From Ostrinia nubilalis (Eukaryota > Arthropoda > Insecta > Lepidoptera > Crambidae): a DNA stretch of 64,000 nt. Where the stretch lies: contig NC_087104.1 of the NCBI RefSeq assembly GCF_963855985.1, positions 8,742,001 to 8,806,000 on the forward strand, given 5' to 3'. A program made the translations under genes and the position numbers. The number at the start of each line of letters is the position of its first letter. Position 1 is the first letter of the stretch. This document shows positions 1 to 10,920 of this stretch, piece by piece. The notes beneath the pieces are model-generated. The model did not search any database, was not told where the DNA came from, and worked only from the letters and a program-made list of their open reading frames with translations.

Positions 1-895
1 TTTGCTTGATCAAATATAAGAGATGGGAGATGATTCGATACATCATCATACAGAGTGTGAAAGATCCAAATATACGTAAGAATATCGTGGTAAGGAAAAT
101 CCCTGCCTATAATCTCTGCAAAGCATGGCGAATGGATCCCAAAGACTTATTACCACCCCTATCTTTCTAGTTGAACCGTTCGGTTATTCCTGAACCAAGA
201 AACCCACATAAAACTTTCATCTTTTGTTCTCAAGTCAAACGGAACGGGAAGCATTGGATTGAAAGTTTCGAACGCGATTTAAAACTTAAATCCCCCGCTA
301 GTGTCTCTAAGGATTTGGTAAACACTGACATTGTACAGAAGAAATCGAAAGACGTAACAGGAATTCCAGCACGAATTGCCAAGAAACCTTTTCTTTGCAT
401 GTTTTTAAAAATCTTTTATACTTATCTGGTGTGAAAAATAACAAACGTATGGAAAAATACTCATAAAATGTTTCGTGGAACTACAATACATTTCGCTCAC
501 AAATGCCTCCACATTGTGCCACCTACATGTCGCATGTTTTGTGATTTCTATATTTGTCTAGGAAAATTTTATTTGTTGTGATGGCTGTCTCCTATGATAG
601 CACGAAGGTGAAATGAAGGCCTGTATAGAAATAGATAAAATATCTACTTCTTACAGCAGCTCCAGATAATTTTTCACAACCACAAGTAATATATTAAATA
701 GGCGAAGAAAATAATTAAGCGTATCGCAACGAAACGTATCTTCCGGACAACCAGAGAGAAGATCAGTTGATTGAAACAAAGGGGAAAATGGTGAAGATAT
801 AAAATGACAAAAGAAGGTATAACAATGTAAATTAATAAATGCAAAAAGAAAAGAATATTATTTTTACAATAAATTAAATATTGCCAAATAATAAT
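1..895. other. Non-coding, nothing recognised
   Basis: AT-rich single-copy-looking sequence. An 87-codon open frame at 171-434 has no recognisable motif and no convincing splice or promoter context, so it is not called as a gene. Confidence 0.5.
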
Positions 896-903
896 ACCTA
901 TAC

Positions 904-1089
904 CAGGGGTGGCCAATCGGTCGATCGCGAATATTAGTCCAGTCGATCGTGGCAAGGCAAAAATACTACATGATTGTGTACTAAATTATGCTGTTTCATT
1001 TAAGATTTAAGAAGTATGTAAGTGATAGATCGCCCAGGGTTTCGTTAGTAAACAGTAGATCTTATGTCTAATCAAGTTGGCCACCCCTG
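904..1089. mobile_element. hAT-type MITE with perfect 8-bp target duplication
   Basis: The element starts caggggtggccaa and ends with the exact inverse, giving 13-bp terminal inverted repeats. The octamer acctatac occurs immediately outside both ends (896-903 and 1090-1097). An 8-bp duplication with ends starting CA is the hallmark of hAT transposition. At 186 bp it has no coding capacity and would depend on a transposase made elsewhere. The interior carries short repeats of gtcgatcg type near both ends. The perfect duplication suggests a fairly recent insertion. Confidence 0.9.
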
Positions 1090-1097
1090 ACCTATAC

Positions 1098-2184
1098 AAA
1101 CTAAGTACATCGTCTCTTCTTCCCTTAGTGCAGAATACAAAGTACCTGAAGGTAGTTTAACATGAACTTTGACACAAGTTTGTTTGACCGCAAACGTAAC
1201 TACACGTATACAGGAGACGGCGACGTAGACTCTGATTGCTTGCGGTTGTTGTAATCAGAAACAATGTAGGTTTATGTAACACTTTAGAGGTGGTAGTTCT
1301 TAACTAAATCTTAATCTAAGTAGGTATAAGTTATTTTTTTCCTCTTCCGTCGTTTCCTTTCTTTACTTTTGTAATAACTTCACAGAAACTCCAACCTAGT
1401 TAAGTTTTTTCTCTATAATAGTTAAGTTTTTTCTCTATAATAGTTTTTGAATATTTTTTGAAAAAAAAAAATGCGTCACATTTTTTAAAAGGTAATTAAG
1501 CCCTCAATAAACCACTTTTCTCTGGAAAACTCCCAAAGATCTTTTAATTAACAACGGTCGAATAGGCACGAGTAAGTCACACACAGAAAATTTATAATTA
1601 AGATCGTAATTTAATTAAGGTTTATTCAACTGGAAAATTCTATTAATTCCTTCTGTCCGCCCACTCGGCGCAAAAAATACCTTCTTCAGAAAATATGAGA
1701 AATATTTTAAAATTGTTTACGAACGAAATACTTAGTGAAACCTTTGAAAACGTAGATGAATAGAAGTCGAGAAAAGTCGCAGATGTCGAGAAGTCGAGTC
1801 CGACAAAACCTACCTACAAGAAAATAACTGGAGTTCCTTGCAAAAACTTTTAAGTTTCAAGTATTTTTTTATTTAATACTTGTTGCTTTGATATTACTTG
1901 CCAGTGTTTAAAGAATCCGACAGAAGAAGAGAAATGTTTAAACTATTCACGGAAGGTTTTTTCATAAAGCCTTTCTTTTTTGCATATAATTGTCTTATCG
2001 GCCAGGATTTTATACAGGCATTTTAAAGAAAACAAACTGGTTCCCCGTGCTTTAAAAAAATAGGTGCAGTCGAGTTTATAAATATACCTTTTGGCAGAGC
2101 CCAATGTTTACTGCGCTACCGCAACATGGTAGGTAATGAACAGTTTATAAGATTACATTTTATTAATGTATGATATACAAGGAT
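1098..2184. other. Non-coding, with a 22-bp tandem duplication at 1399-1442
   Basis: No coding signal. The only local structure is a perfect 22-bp unit repeated head to tail (1399-1420 and 1421-1442), starting gttaagttttttctc. From about 1965 the sequence is the left member of a diverged direct repeat described separately. Confidence 0.5.
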
Positions 2185-2665
2185 TACAAGGTGTTAGATA
2201 ATTGGGTATATGAGCCGACACTAGCCCATGTTAAAATGGGCATATAAATGGTATGGTGATTGGTGAAGTCAGAAAATTGATATCTTAATTTTAATTATTT
2301 TAATTTTCATACAAATCTGATTTTATAAAATTTATTTTGTACGAATATTAAAAAAAATAAATGATGATATCAAATTTCTGACTTCACCATACTATTTATA
2401 TGCATATGTTAACATGGGCTAGTGTCGGCTCATATACCCATTTACCTAACACCCTGTATATTTTGAAATTGCCAGTATAATTACGAACCTGTCTGCTCAT
2501 TTGCCTCCTGTCCCAAAGAAAAGTAAATTAGATGCAAGAAACGAAAGCCTTTGTTATTTTTCCATCCAAATAGGTTACATAGTCTCATCAGCCAGGATTG
2601 GATGCTGGCATTTTTAAAGAAAACAAGATGGCTGTTCTTGCGTTTAAAAAAATAAAAGGTTCTAT
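1965..2665. repeat. Diverged direct repeat pair flanking a MITE
   Basis: About 100 bp at 1965-2070 is repeated at about 2545-2665, 590 bp later and in the same orientation. Shared landmarks are aaagccttt, then gccaggatt, then aaagaaaacaa, then a run of A with tttaaaaaaata. The copies differ at many positions, so the duplication is old. A MITE (2187-2456) sits between them. Origin unknown: either an ancient tandem duplication or two copies of a dispersed repeat. Confidence 0.55.
2187..2456. mobile_element. TA-flanked MITE with about 100-bp inverted arms
   Basis: The left arm begins caaggtgttag and the right arm, read inversely, begins cagggtgttag. Similarity continues for about 100 bp through gggtatatgagccgacac, cccatgttaa and tggtgaagtcag. 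TA dinucleotides lie outside both ends (2185-2186 and 2457-2458), which fits a Tc1/mariner-type target duplication. The centre is AT-rich and non-coding. Confidence 0.8.
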
Positions 2666-2978
2666 ATAAATGAAGTGCAAGGATATAATGTTCGCAAAAT
2701 ATCCCGGCAACATTTAACCCGTGGCTGCACATTAAGGTTGCCAGGTCAACGCCGTATTTTCCGCTCGGACGCCGCTGCCCTGCCATCGCAGACATTAGGT
2801 AGGTACCGAACGAACAGCGTACTTGTAGTAGTTAGTACAATTTATTTTTGGAAATATTTTTAAAGTTAGAGAACTCATTTTTTTACATGGATAAACTGAA
2901 ACAACTGCAAAAGGCAATTAAGTAGTGCATAAAAAATATGAGAAATAAAATAAAAACAAGTCTAACAAATAGCCTTAC

Positions 2979-3122
2979 GCCCGTATTCACAAACATTATT
3001 ATGAGGTCTCACAGTGCACGTGGACGCACAGGGTGACACAAGAAACAATCACAGAGCTCTATTCATCGCTGTGCGTTCGATTTTCTGCTTCACTTAAGCA
3101 AGTATCGTTTGTGAATACGGGC
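2979..3122. mobile_element. Short MITE with 16-bp terminal inverted repeats
   Basis: The sequence gcccgtattcacaaac at 2979-2994 is exactly inverted at 3107-3122. The 144-bp unit has no coding capacity. No clear target duplication is visible (ttac on the left, aata on the right), so the superfamily is not assigned. Confidence 0.75.
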
Positions 3123-4340
3123 AATAGTCACACTTATAAATTAGTGCTGAAATCTGCTGTATTTTGCATAGACTAGTTTAGAAAAAAATCTCAACGATAT
3201 TTACCATTTTTACGAGACCTTAATCTCCGACACTCCCTTTATACGGTTAATTTAAAGAACTTTTTGCAGGGGAGGGGTTAATAAAACGGGCAATTAGAGA
3301 ATCTGACGGTTGGCAAGATTTGCGACAGTCTACAGAATTAACTCGCCTTAATGAAGACGGTTGCGTGTAAAACCCGCCGCATTTTATTACTACAAAAGAT
3401 TCCTGAAACAAACGATTTGCAACCTTATCACTGGGCCATAAAACACCAAGCTAAATAGCCAGAACAGTTAATAAGAACCAGATTCTGATAATCTAATCAA
3501 CTGTAAAATAATTCAATTGAGTCCCGTTTCGAGAATTAACTTTGGTAATTAAGCTGACTGGATATTTATCTAAAATAAACTATATGCTAGGTTGTAGAAA
3601 TCACTGTCTCGAGGACTTTCATGTACCTATACCTACTTATTATATTGTCAAAGTCAAGAAAACCTATTTTTGTAGAGTAAGTAAACGTCCAATTTTTTAG
3701 TTCAAACGTAATTGGCCTGTCTATAGATTTTACCTACACATAAAAATGTGAAAGGCAAAGCAAAGGCATAGATGGATGTTATTTTAAATTTTATTATTTT
3801 AAATTTAAATTATTTTAAATTCACGAAACATAACTAATGCTTGTACCTACATAAAATAGCAAAGCACATAGGCGAGCGAGACTGAAAGCAGAAGCTATAG
3901 CTGTTTTTATTTGCAATCAGAATGCAGCGGCCTCAGAGAAATTTTCTCAATAAAGTGAGTTATAAAAATTTTCAGTGGTGTGAGTGGTAAATGGTATGGA
4001 GCTGGAATATTCGAAATAGATCGAGTTGTGTATCGTTATTAATCAAATGAAAAGTTGTGTACAAATAAAAAAGATTGTGTGGACGCTGTGATAAATATCA
4101 TAGCGAAATGAAAGCTTTTGTATCAGATTTGTATGAGCTGTCACTAGCTCTAACGAATGTGATTTATCTGGTGTTCGTTGGTGTTGCTATTTTAATTGTA
4201 ACATGATTTATTCTCTTCCTTATTCAAAATGGTTAAAAAAATAGCTTTCAGTTATAAAGTTCGTAGTGATTTTTTTGGCCATACGAATGCAAGCGCTTCC
4301 CGTCCAATTAGTTTCCCAGGGCTTCTTCCTAATCCGAATT
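3123..4340. other. Non-coding; possible conserved regulatory stretch at 3227-3560
   Basis: No genes. The part from 3227 to 3560 has high complexity and many homeodomain-type taatta/taatt cores, unlike the repeats around it. That is the texture of single-copy non-coding sequence, but conservation cannot be judged from one genome. At 3780-3825 there is low-complexity attttaaatt. Confidence 0.35.
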
Positions 4341-4344
4341 ATCA

Positions 4345-4720
4345 AATGTTCAATTAACGGGCAATGGCGCTCTTACTAAGGTCAATAATAACCAAAATAA
4401 TTAGACAATTTTCTTTCAGTTAACCCTAAAAATTCGATAGCTATTTTAAGGGACAAAAAACGCTCGTCTCGGCCAATAGTACCCCCGAGACTTTCCAAAT
4501 CCATGTGCAATGCAGACACATCCAATTATCAGGGAGATTCCAATCTGCGCAAACGAACTCTTACTACTGTGAATAATAAAATAACAAGAAACAGATTTCA
4601 GTTAACCCCAAAAAGTCGAAGGGTATTTTTTGGAAGCGGCCACTATTTCCCCCGGGCCGCTTCCAAATCCGTGTAACATGCATGACACAGCAAATTATCG
4701 CGGAAATTCTATTAAAGAGA
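4345..4720. repeat. Old diverged tandem duplication, period about 168 bp
   Basis: Two adjacent stretches share the same order of landmarks: ctcttacta, then aataataa, then tttcagttaaccc, then ttccaaatcc, then a caattatc-type segment. The ttccaaatcc landmark is at 4493 and again at 4661, giving a period near 168 bp. A weaker third unit may begin near 4249 (tttcagttataaagttcg). Identity looks about 70 percent by eye. Confidence 0.6.
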
Positions 4721-5370
4721 GGCCATAGGAAAGACAAACGCGGAAGCGTTACTACACATAAATCTAGAGTAGTGGGTTTTAATCGAATTCATCCAATGAA
4801 TCAATTTTATATCATCATAATATTATTATTCATATTCCAAATCCATTCTCAAAAAATTACAATACGTGATATGTAAATTAATTATTATTGCACCTAAATC
4901 AATTATTATTTGGATCTATACAGGTTACGTACAGTTTGTTTTTTAACCCTTTCATTGTCCACTTAGACTATTTGAAAATAAAAAATATTGATTATCGCTC
5001 GCTCTTTCAATGTAAACCGTCCGTTACAGGCTCGCAGGGTTCATCATTTTTCGCGACGTTTGCGCTGCCCAAATTTTAATATTCCACCGGGCGGGGATAA
5101 TTGAAATCCTGCGCGATTACTGCCCCCAGGGGATAATGAAGCTGTTAATACAGGATTACACATTAAAGGCTTTATGCCGGTGTTTTATTACTGTAAACAA
5201 CAAATTTCTAGTTTAAATTATTTAATTAAGCGGTGACGAACGCTAGTATTGCTGCGGTTTTTATGCAGTTGTCATGGTTCATCAAGATAAGCTGTAGCAT
5301 AGTATTATACTCATTTATTACGTGTCATTTTTGAACAAAATGCTATAATGTTGTTCAATAGTTTCAATAT
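4721..5370. other. Non-coding, nothing firmly recognised
   Basis: Two 63-64-codon open frames occur here without motifs. The stretch 5085-5200 is GC-richer and of high complexity (ccaccgggcggggataattg) and could be single-copy regulatory sequence. Confidence 0.4.
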
Positions 5371-5520
5371 TTATTTATTTATTTAAAACTTATATGCACA
5401 TAGAACGGTGTACATAAGGCGGACTTAATGCCTTTCGGCATTTTCTGCCAGTCAACCTTAGGGCCAAACTGAGAATAAAGTAGGCGGTATAGAATTAATA
5501 CGAATTTAGAAAAAAAAATA
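5371..5520 (-). mobile_element. 3' end of a dispersed non-LTR-type repeat
   Basis: An atttatttattt tract followed by gcggacttaatgcctttcgg and tctgccagtcaacctt. I recognise this arrangement as a common lepidopteran dispersed repeat end. With the tract read as a 3' tail of AAAT units, the copy lies on the minus strand. The clade cannot be fixed because no coding part is present. Confidence 0.5.
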
Positions 5521-5683
5521 ATTACATAAATAACATATGAATACATACATAGACACATACATATATAATAATAGGATGGATGACAAAGGGAGAAAAAAAA
5601 AAGAGAAGGAAAAAAAGGGGAAAAAAAATATTTTAGTATAGGATATAAAATATTTTGCTAAACACAGGCCTAAAAATGTTTTT
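5521..5683. other. A-rich low-complexity stretch
   Basis: Dominated by runs such as gaaaaaaaaaagag and aaaaaagggg. A 71-codon frame on the minus strand is a product of this composition and is not called. Confidence 0.5.
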
Positions 5684-6225
5684 TTAACCCTTTCACGCAT
5701 ATGGGACACATTTGTCCCCACATAGTTTTCACGATTTACAGTAATACTGGTTAAGTTAAACCATTTGTAGTGTAATATTCTTAAATTTTATTATTACCTT
5801 TTATGATTATGCGCTACAAATAATAAAAAACTCGATTACATGGGTAAAAAAATACTGGCACTACATGTGAAAAAAAAATTCGTTAGACGTCAAAATTGAA
5901 AATTATTTTTTTATTACTTATCGGCTTTCTGCCACTGTGTTTCTTCCAATTTTACATTCAATGGTAAGTGTAATTATCGTTTCATTGCATATTTTAGTTT
6001 ATCTTCGAACGAGTTAGGAATATTATGTAAAAATCTAATTGGGACACGGGTGTCCCTATATACGTCAAGGGAAACTTGGTTCTTACTAGGGATATTGTTT
6101 GCGTCGTTACAATTTGTATGTTTATATCGATGTTTTATTATGATATTCATACATTTATTTGTAAATAATTTGTCTTCAAATCGTCATAAAAAATTTCGCT
6201 CAGGAAAGACGAAATTTTGGAAGTC

Positions 6226-6275
6226 ATGATGACTGATGATACCGACAATGAGGATGGTTTCCTCCTGAATAAAAG
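6226..6275 (+). pseudogene. Remnant of a piggyBac-like transposase N-terminus
   Basis: From the ATG at 6226 the frame reads MMTDDTDNEDGFLL and then runs into the nested LINE. An acidic, Asp/Glu-rich start is usual for piggyBac-family transposases, which bind the element ends and cut at TTAA. Nothing resembling the catalytic DDD domain is left in the element. The assignment rests mainly on position inside a TTAA-flanked element. Confidence 0.5.
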
Positions 6276-6938
6276 CGCGTCTACTGCTGGACAGAGGCCT
6301 CCCCTGAGGACTTCCACAACGATCGTTTCTTTGCTGCTCGTATACATGAATGTATACGAGAAGCACAGGAACATGAGGCTTGCCACACTACGTCTTCCTA
6401 TCCGTGGGCTTCTTGAGAAATTTTCTGCCCTCACTTCTGCGAGCTATGTGCCCTACCCACTGCCGCGATAGTTTGACAATTCTGCGGGCTATGTCTGTTA
6501 CTTTGGCTCTCCTGCGGATCTCCTCATCAGACTTTGGATGACTTTGAGCCTTCTCATGAGGCCCTTAGTGAAGGAACACGTCTCCGTTCCGTGCGCCATC
6601 ACCGCCAACACACATTGGTCAAAGACTTTCTATCAAAGGTCTTGAGACCCTGCGGTATTTTCGATAAGATGATGTCGCGAAGCTTCACGGACGTTGTCCC
6701 CCCGAGTAAGATTCAACGATTGCAGTCACGGCTGAGACCTTGGAAAACCTAGAATCAATGCTCTATGGCCTCAGTAGAGGCTCTCAATAAATGGGATTCA
6801 AAATAAATAAGGACAAGACGAAAAATATATGTCAAATATCCGTGTTACAGCACTCCTTTGAAGCTTGGAGACTCTAGACTCAAAATTGTTCTTGGAACAA
6901 ACAGTCAAGTTAGGTAGGTCTAACTTCAAGAAAGAGGT
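6276..6938 (-). mobile_element. RTE-type LINE fragment with an inverted 5' segment
   Basis: From 6276 to about 6720 the minus strand matches the 3' coding end of the RTE LINE at 50726-52547; its 3' end, gtccagcagtag, is at about 6277-6288. From 6722 to 6938 the same LINE is on the plus strand: its upstream part, from the gctgagacc...gacctagaatc region to aagaaagaggt. The two parts meet at the same LINE position (gaggt and aatcg), so almost nothing was lost. This is the product expected from twin priming. The plus part keeps about 65 bp missing from the 51.5-kb copy. Stops and indels make it non-functional. No target duplication was found. Confidence 0.8.
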
Positions 6939-7292
6939 CTGTGATGAGATGAGGGTCAAACGTAAAAATACGTAAGATAAGACGCTATCTATTTTAAATT
7001 TCTTATTATAAATATTTATATTATGCTCATGGATTAAATTTCATTTCTATATTTAGTGTGGTTTGTATTTATTTTGCAACAAAAGCGTCGAAGTATTTTA
7101 TTTCCAATATATGAGGCAATGTATACCTTAACGCATATAGGGACATATGTGTCCCCGACTGAAAAACACTGAAATACATAGCACTTATATTTTCTGTACT
7201 ACTTTTATGTTAAATTAGACTAAAATAAATAGATATAACTAAAGAAAAAATGATTTTATGGTTTGGATTAGTTATAAGCGTGTAAGGGTTAA

Positions 7293-9011
7293 TGTTCATG
7301 ATAGAGTTCCATAAATATATGTGTCCTAATAACAAATTAATAATTGATTCAATTAATCCGGTAATATCCGTCCCGAGTTCTACCGAGTGCGGGTTGCATG
7401 TAGCTGTCGACGGGTTAAGCCGGCGTTATTATGATAATCCCAACTTTGAATGACGTGATTCTTGCGGAGGTTTCGGGTTGAAACATTAATCGGTTGTATG
7501 AGATAATAAAGATTGCGTAAAATTATTTAATTTTGGTCTGGTGTTTAAGAATTTAACGAACACAAGGCGGAAAATACTGTAATAGTAAATAATAAGTAAG
7601 ACAATAAATTTCTTATTAATACAAGTACAAGTTAAGATATTCTATGTTGATTTCCTTTTAAATACAGACATTGTTAACATTCATGTTTTCTTTTATTTCA
7701 TTGACTTTCTGACGGTACTAAATCTCATTATGTTAAAGAATGAAATAAATGGGACGAGTCCAGTAGTCAACAAATTACTCCATTTACAATAAATTCAGCC
7801 AATTAGCAATCCCCATAGATTTTGCAATAGAAAATAAAATTAAGTAGATACATTACGCTACTTACCTATTCGGTGATTCAATTTACAAAATAAGAAATTA
7901 TTGATTTGTATCAATTTAGATGTACTTTAACAACAAATTGATACTTTTCCCAAAAGATAAAGATTTTGCAACCAGGTTACGGGAGGTACTTTTATCACAT
8001 GACGTTCAATAAAGTCTTGGCAACCCTTAATCCACACAAGCGATGCCTAAAGCAAAAGGCAACAACTCATCGATTCACATCAGCAAAGACGATATACACA
8101 CATATTATGTACACATGACATTTATGTGCGCTCTACGATTTCAGGTAAAGCACAAGCTCCAATCATGCACGAGTAAGCACGAATAGACGAGACTATTCCA
8201 AGTAAGTGCCTTCGCCCACTCTCAACTCGTACAGTTAGATTTTAATCGCACTATTGTGAGTGATTCTAGGGCAAAATAAATTATTTAGTCTTTATTTTGC
8301 ATGAAATAAATAACTCTACGACACTATTCCCACCTCTAGTTCCCACCGCTGCAATTTCTGTGTAGTCAGGATCTAAAGCTTGACCGCTAAAGACCCAACC
8401 AGTGAAGGACAAATGTGGCCCGAGGGAAAGTAGAAGAACTTATATGAGGAGTTCGAAGTTAAATAAATGACTGTTTTTCCCAGTACGCGTTTATCTTTTG
8501 ATGAATCTTTTTCTTCAAATTTACATACATAAGTATACAGACATTATATGTATTATGTAGAGCCGGTGGCTCAGTTGCGATCGATAACACAAAATAATCT
8601 TATTATGCATTATCCTTCTCTGTTACTAAACTTACTGCAAAACCTAGTAAATATTACGGTCCAACTAAACTAGACTTACATATTTATGAGTATGTTAATA
8701 AAGAAAGTTCTAGAATATAGAACTATTTATTAACACAGCTAGTTCGCGACGCGTCGTTGAGACCCGCTGTTTCGCTATTCATGCCATGTGATAAAAATAT
8801 GTTTTTCCGTCTATGAAGGAGCTACATGAAGGGTAATTTTAATTTATGAGTGGCGAGATTCGCACACGGAGTGCCATCGTTTGATGGTTGCCCCTTTGCA
8901 TTCAGCACTCCGGCACACTTTTCTTTTTGTATTTTTGAGTAATGTATTACAGAATATAAAACTTTTTATGATACGTTTTATTACGTCTTAATTTGTTGGA
9001 TTACATTTTAC
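7293..9011. other. Non-coding; possible single-copy element near 7360-7490
   Basis: No gene seen. Positions 7360-7490 are GC-richer and complex, in the style of conserved non-coding sequence, but this cannot be tested here. The rest is AT-rich. Confidence 0.4.
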
Positions 9012-9014
9012 TAA

Positions 9015-9130
9015 GGCTGAATTGAACTATCTAACTTTGTTCGTAACTATAACGTAAATCGGTGTTTTTGAATGGATTTGACAGATTTTTGATATTGGTC
9101 AAATTTAAAGAAATATGATACAACCCAGTC
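9015..9130 (-). mobile_element. Palindromic MITE, ggctgggttgcacca family, copy 1
   Basis: A diverged copy in reverse orientation: it starts ggctgaattg and ends caacccagtc, with interior atcggtgtttt and gacagatttttga matching the family in inverse. A TAA triplet lies on both sides (9012-9014 and 9131-9133), which would fit a PIF/Harbinger-like 3-bp duplication. Confidence 0.7.
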
Positions 9131-9269
9131 TAAGCTTTCTGCAACTGAATTACCTAATACGGGCACCTAATACCTAAAACAGATTTAATTCAAACAGCTG
9201 TGTTCTTAAAATTTGATTTAAGAGAGGGAAAACTAAAGCCAGACAATATTTTATATTCAAATTAGATAA

Positions 9270-9566
9270 GCTGGTACTGCCGCTGCATCAGCGGAATCCC
9301 TCAAGCGACGCAAATATGTAGGTCTTAGTAGTACCTACATGTTTGAGCCATTTGGGGTCGAGACGCTAGGTCCGTGGGGACCAAGTGCTCATCGCCTGTA
9401 CAGGGAATTAGCCAAGCGGCTGATTGACTGTACAGGTGATAGAAGAGCTGGCGCATTTCTTGGCCAACGAATCAGTTTGGCCATTCAGCGCGGAAATGCA
9501 GCCAGCATTCTGGGCACCATGTCGCGTTGTTTGGACAGCGATTTGGGACATATTTTTTATTTGTAA
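9270..9566 (+). pseudogene. C-terminal fragment of a retroelement protein
   Basis: An open frame from the GCT codon at 9270 to the stop after 9566 encodes about 99 residues. Recognisable parts are AAASAESLKRRKY, GVETLGPWG, a TGDRRAG block and a QRISLAIQRGNAASILGT block near the end, finishing IFYL. This arrangement resembles the conserved tail of proteins from invertebrate mobile elements, probably reverse-transcriptase-bearing; I cannot name the clade. A stop codon lies just upstream at 9267 and no catalytic domain is present, so this looks like the 3' end of a 5'-truncated insertion. The AT-rich tail to about 9690 is probably its 3' untranslated end. Confidence 0.5.
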
Positions 9567-9690
9567 ATATTTGTAAATATTTAGTCTATGTAGGTTAATT
9601 ATTTGTATTATTCTTAATCTCTTAATTCTATACTTTTAACAAATAATAAATCAAATTCATCTATATAAATAAAAATTAGATAAGTTCCTG

Positions 9691-10831
9691 AAAATTGGCA
9701 TATGAACAGAAAATTACAGATCCATTCGATGCCACACAAAATCATACTTTATGACAGTAGCTGGATAGCTTAGTTTCTAGTGTGGCCGCTCCAGTCATTC
9801 CCCTCTATGTATGAACCCCAATCACCTTTGATCTTTCATACGATTTACCCTCTCAGATTTGGCGGTCGGCAATTGTTTTACGGCACAAATTGGTTAGATT
9901 TCAAAGTAATTTGCTATATTGATTCAATTTGACCCTTTCAGGATCCGCTTGGCGTTTTTATGTCCCATTACTTCATGGTTCTTCTTATTTGGGAACCATT
10001 ATTCCGTTTAGGGCATTACATTTTTGGCGCGAGCGATAAATTGACTGTTATGAAGGTAAGAAAGCAAGCAAGTAATGGACTACAAACAAAATTACCAGCT
10101 TCACTTTCTGGTATCGTAACTATAATATGACGCACTTGTTTATATCGTGAGATATGAAACTCTAAATGGGCCAAATAATTTTCCTTTGGCACAGAGGTTG
10201 CGTGACTACAGCACAACTTGAATGTGGCGTTACGCGTCCATACTTTTACTGTCATCACGTCTGATGATCTGATGATGACGTAAACTTAGATACGTGCTAA
10301 AACCCGTAAGTATGAAAATTTAAAATGTATCCCCGTTTATAACAAAAATCATGATTCCTGGTAAAATGCTCATTAAAGTAACTATTATGAAACTTTTTCT
10401 CATAAAAATAAATTTCATTAATAAAGTATACAGTAACATATTTCTTAAAATAACGTTACCCACTGACTTTTAGGTACTACCAATATATCAGAAGGCTTTG
10501 AATGAACCTCGAGAGTGGGGCCTCATGGCAGTTATGGTGTGTTTACGAGCTCGCCACGAGTTATTTTCCTCTTAATGATGGCTACTTTAACAGGTAATAG
10601 CTGTCTAGGTGATAAATTATCGTCCCCAACATGTTCTATTTATCTAAAAGATAGTTGGAAAGGTCTTTATCGAAGACAGAACAAGAAATAAGCTACATTA
10701 ATAGAACCCATACTTAATTTGAAACTTGTGTCTTATTTTTTATCTTTTTATTTGGCACTTTTAAGATTTTAGTGTTTGTGGTACTTACCTAATAATATGT
10801 GCTCGTAGTCTGTTGAACTTAAGGGGAAAAC
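9691..10831. other. Non-coding, nothing recognised
   Basis: No coding or repeat signature strong enough to name. An 80-codon minus frame at 10016-10258 lacks any motif. Confidence 0.45.
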
Positions 10832-10920
10832 GTTTATTTATTTATTTTACTTTATTAGGAAAACAAAGTTCTACGCTCAGAGGGCGTTTTACAATATTAT
10901 TGTAAATAACTGTCCCATTA
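10832..10920 (-). repeat. Probable 3' end of a dispersed non-LTR repeat
   Basis: A tttatttatttatttt tract is followed by a gttctacgctcagagggcg block. The layout mirrors the repeat end at 5371, with an AAAT-type tail on the minus strand, but the body is a different sequence. Confidence 0.35.

Larger units (their letters stand above)
5688..7288 (+). mobile_element. Decayed piggyBac-like element with TTAA target sites
   Basis: TTAA at 5684-5687 and at 7289-7292 flanks the inverted ends ccctttcacgc and gcgtgtaaggg. TTAA duplication plus ends starting CCC is the piggyBac signature. Inside, palindromic motifs of the form gggacac...gtgtccc recur near both ends: about 5703-5719, 6041-6056 and 7139-7156. 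Only the acidic beginning of a transposase remains (about 6226-6275). It is interrupted by a nested RTE LINE (6276-6938), so this 1601-bp copy is dead, and it inserted before the LINE did. Confidence 0.85.
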
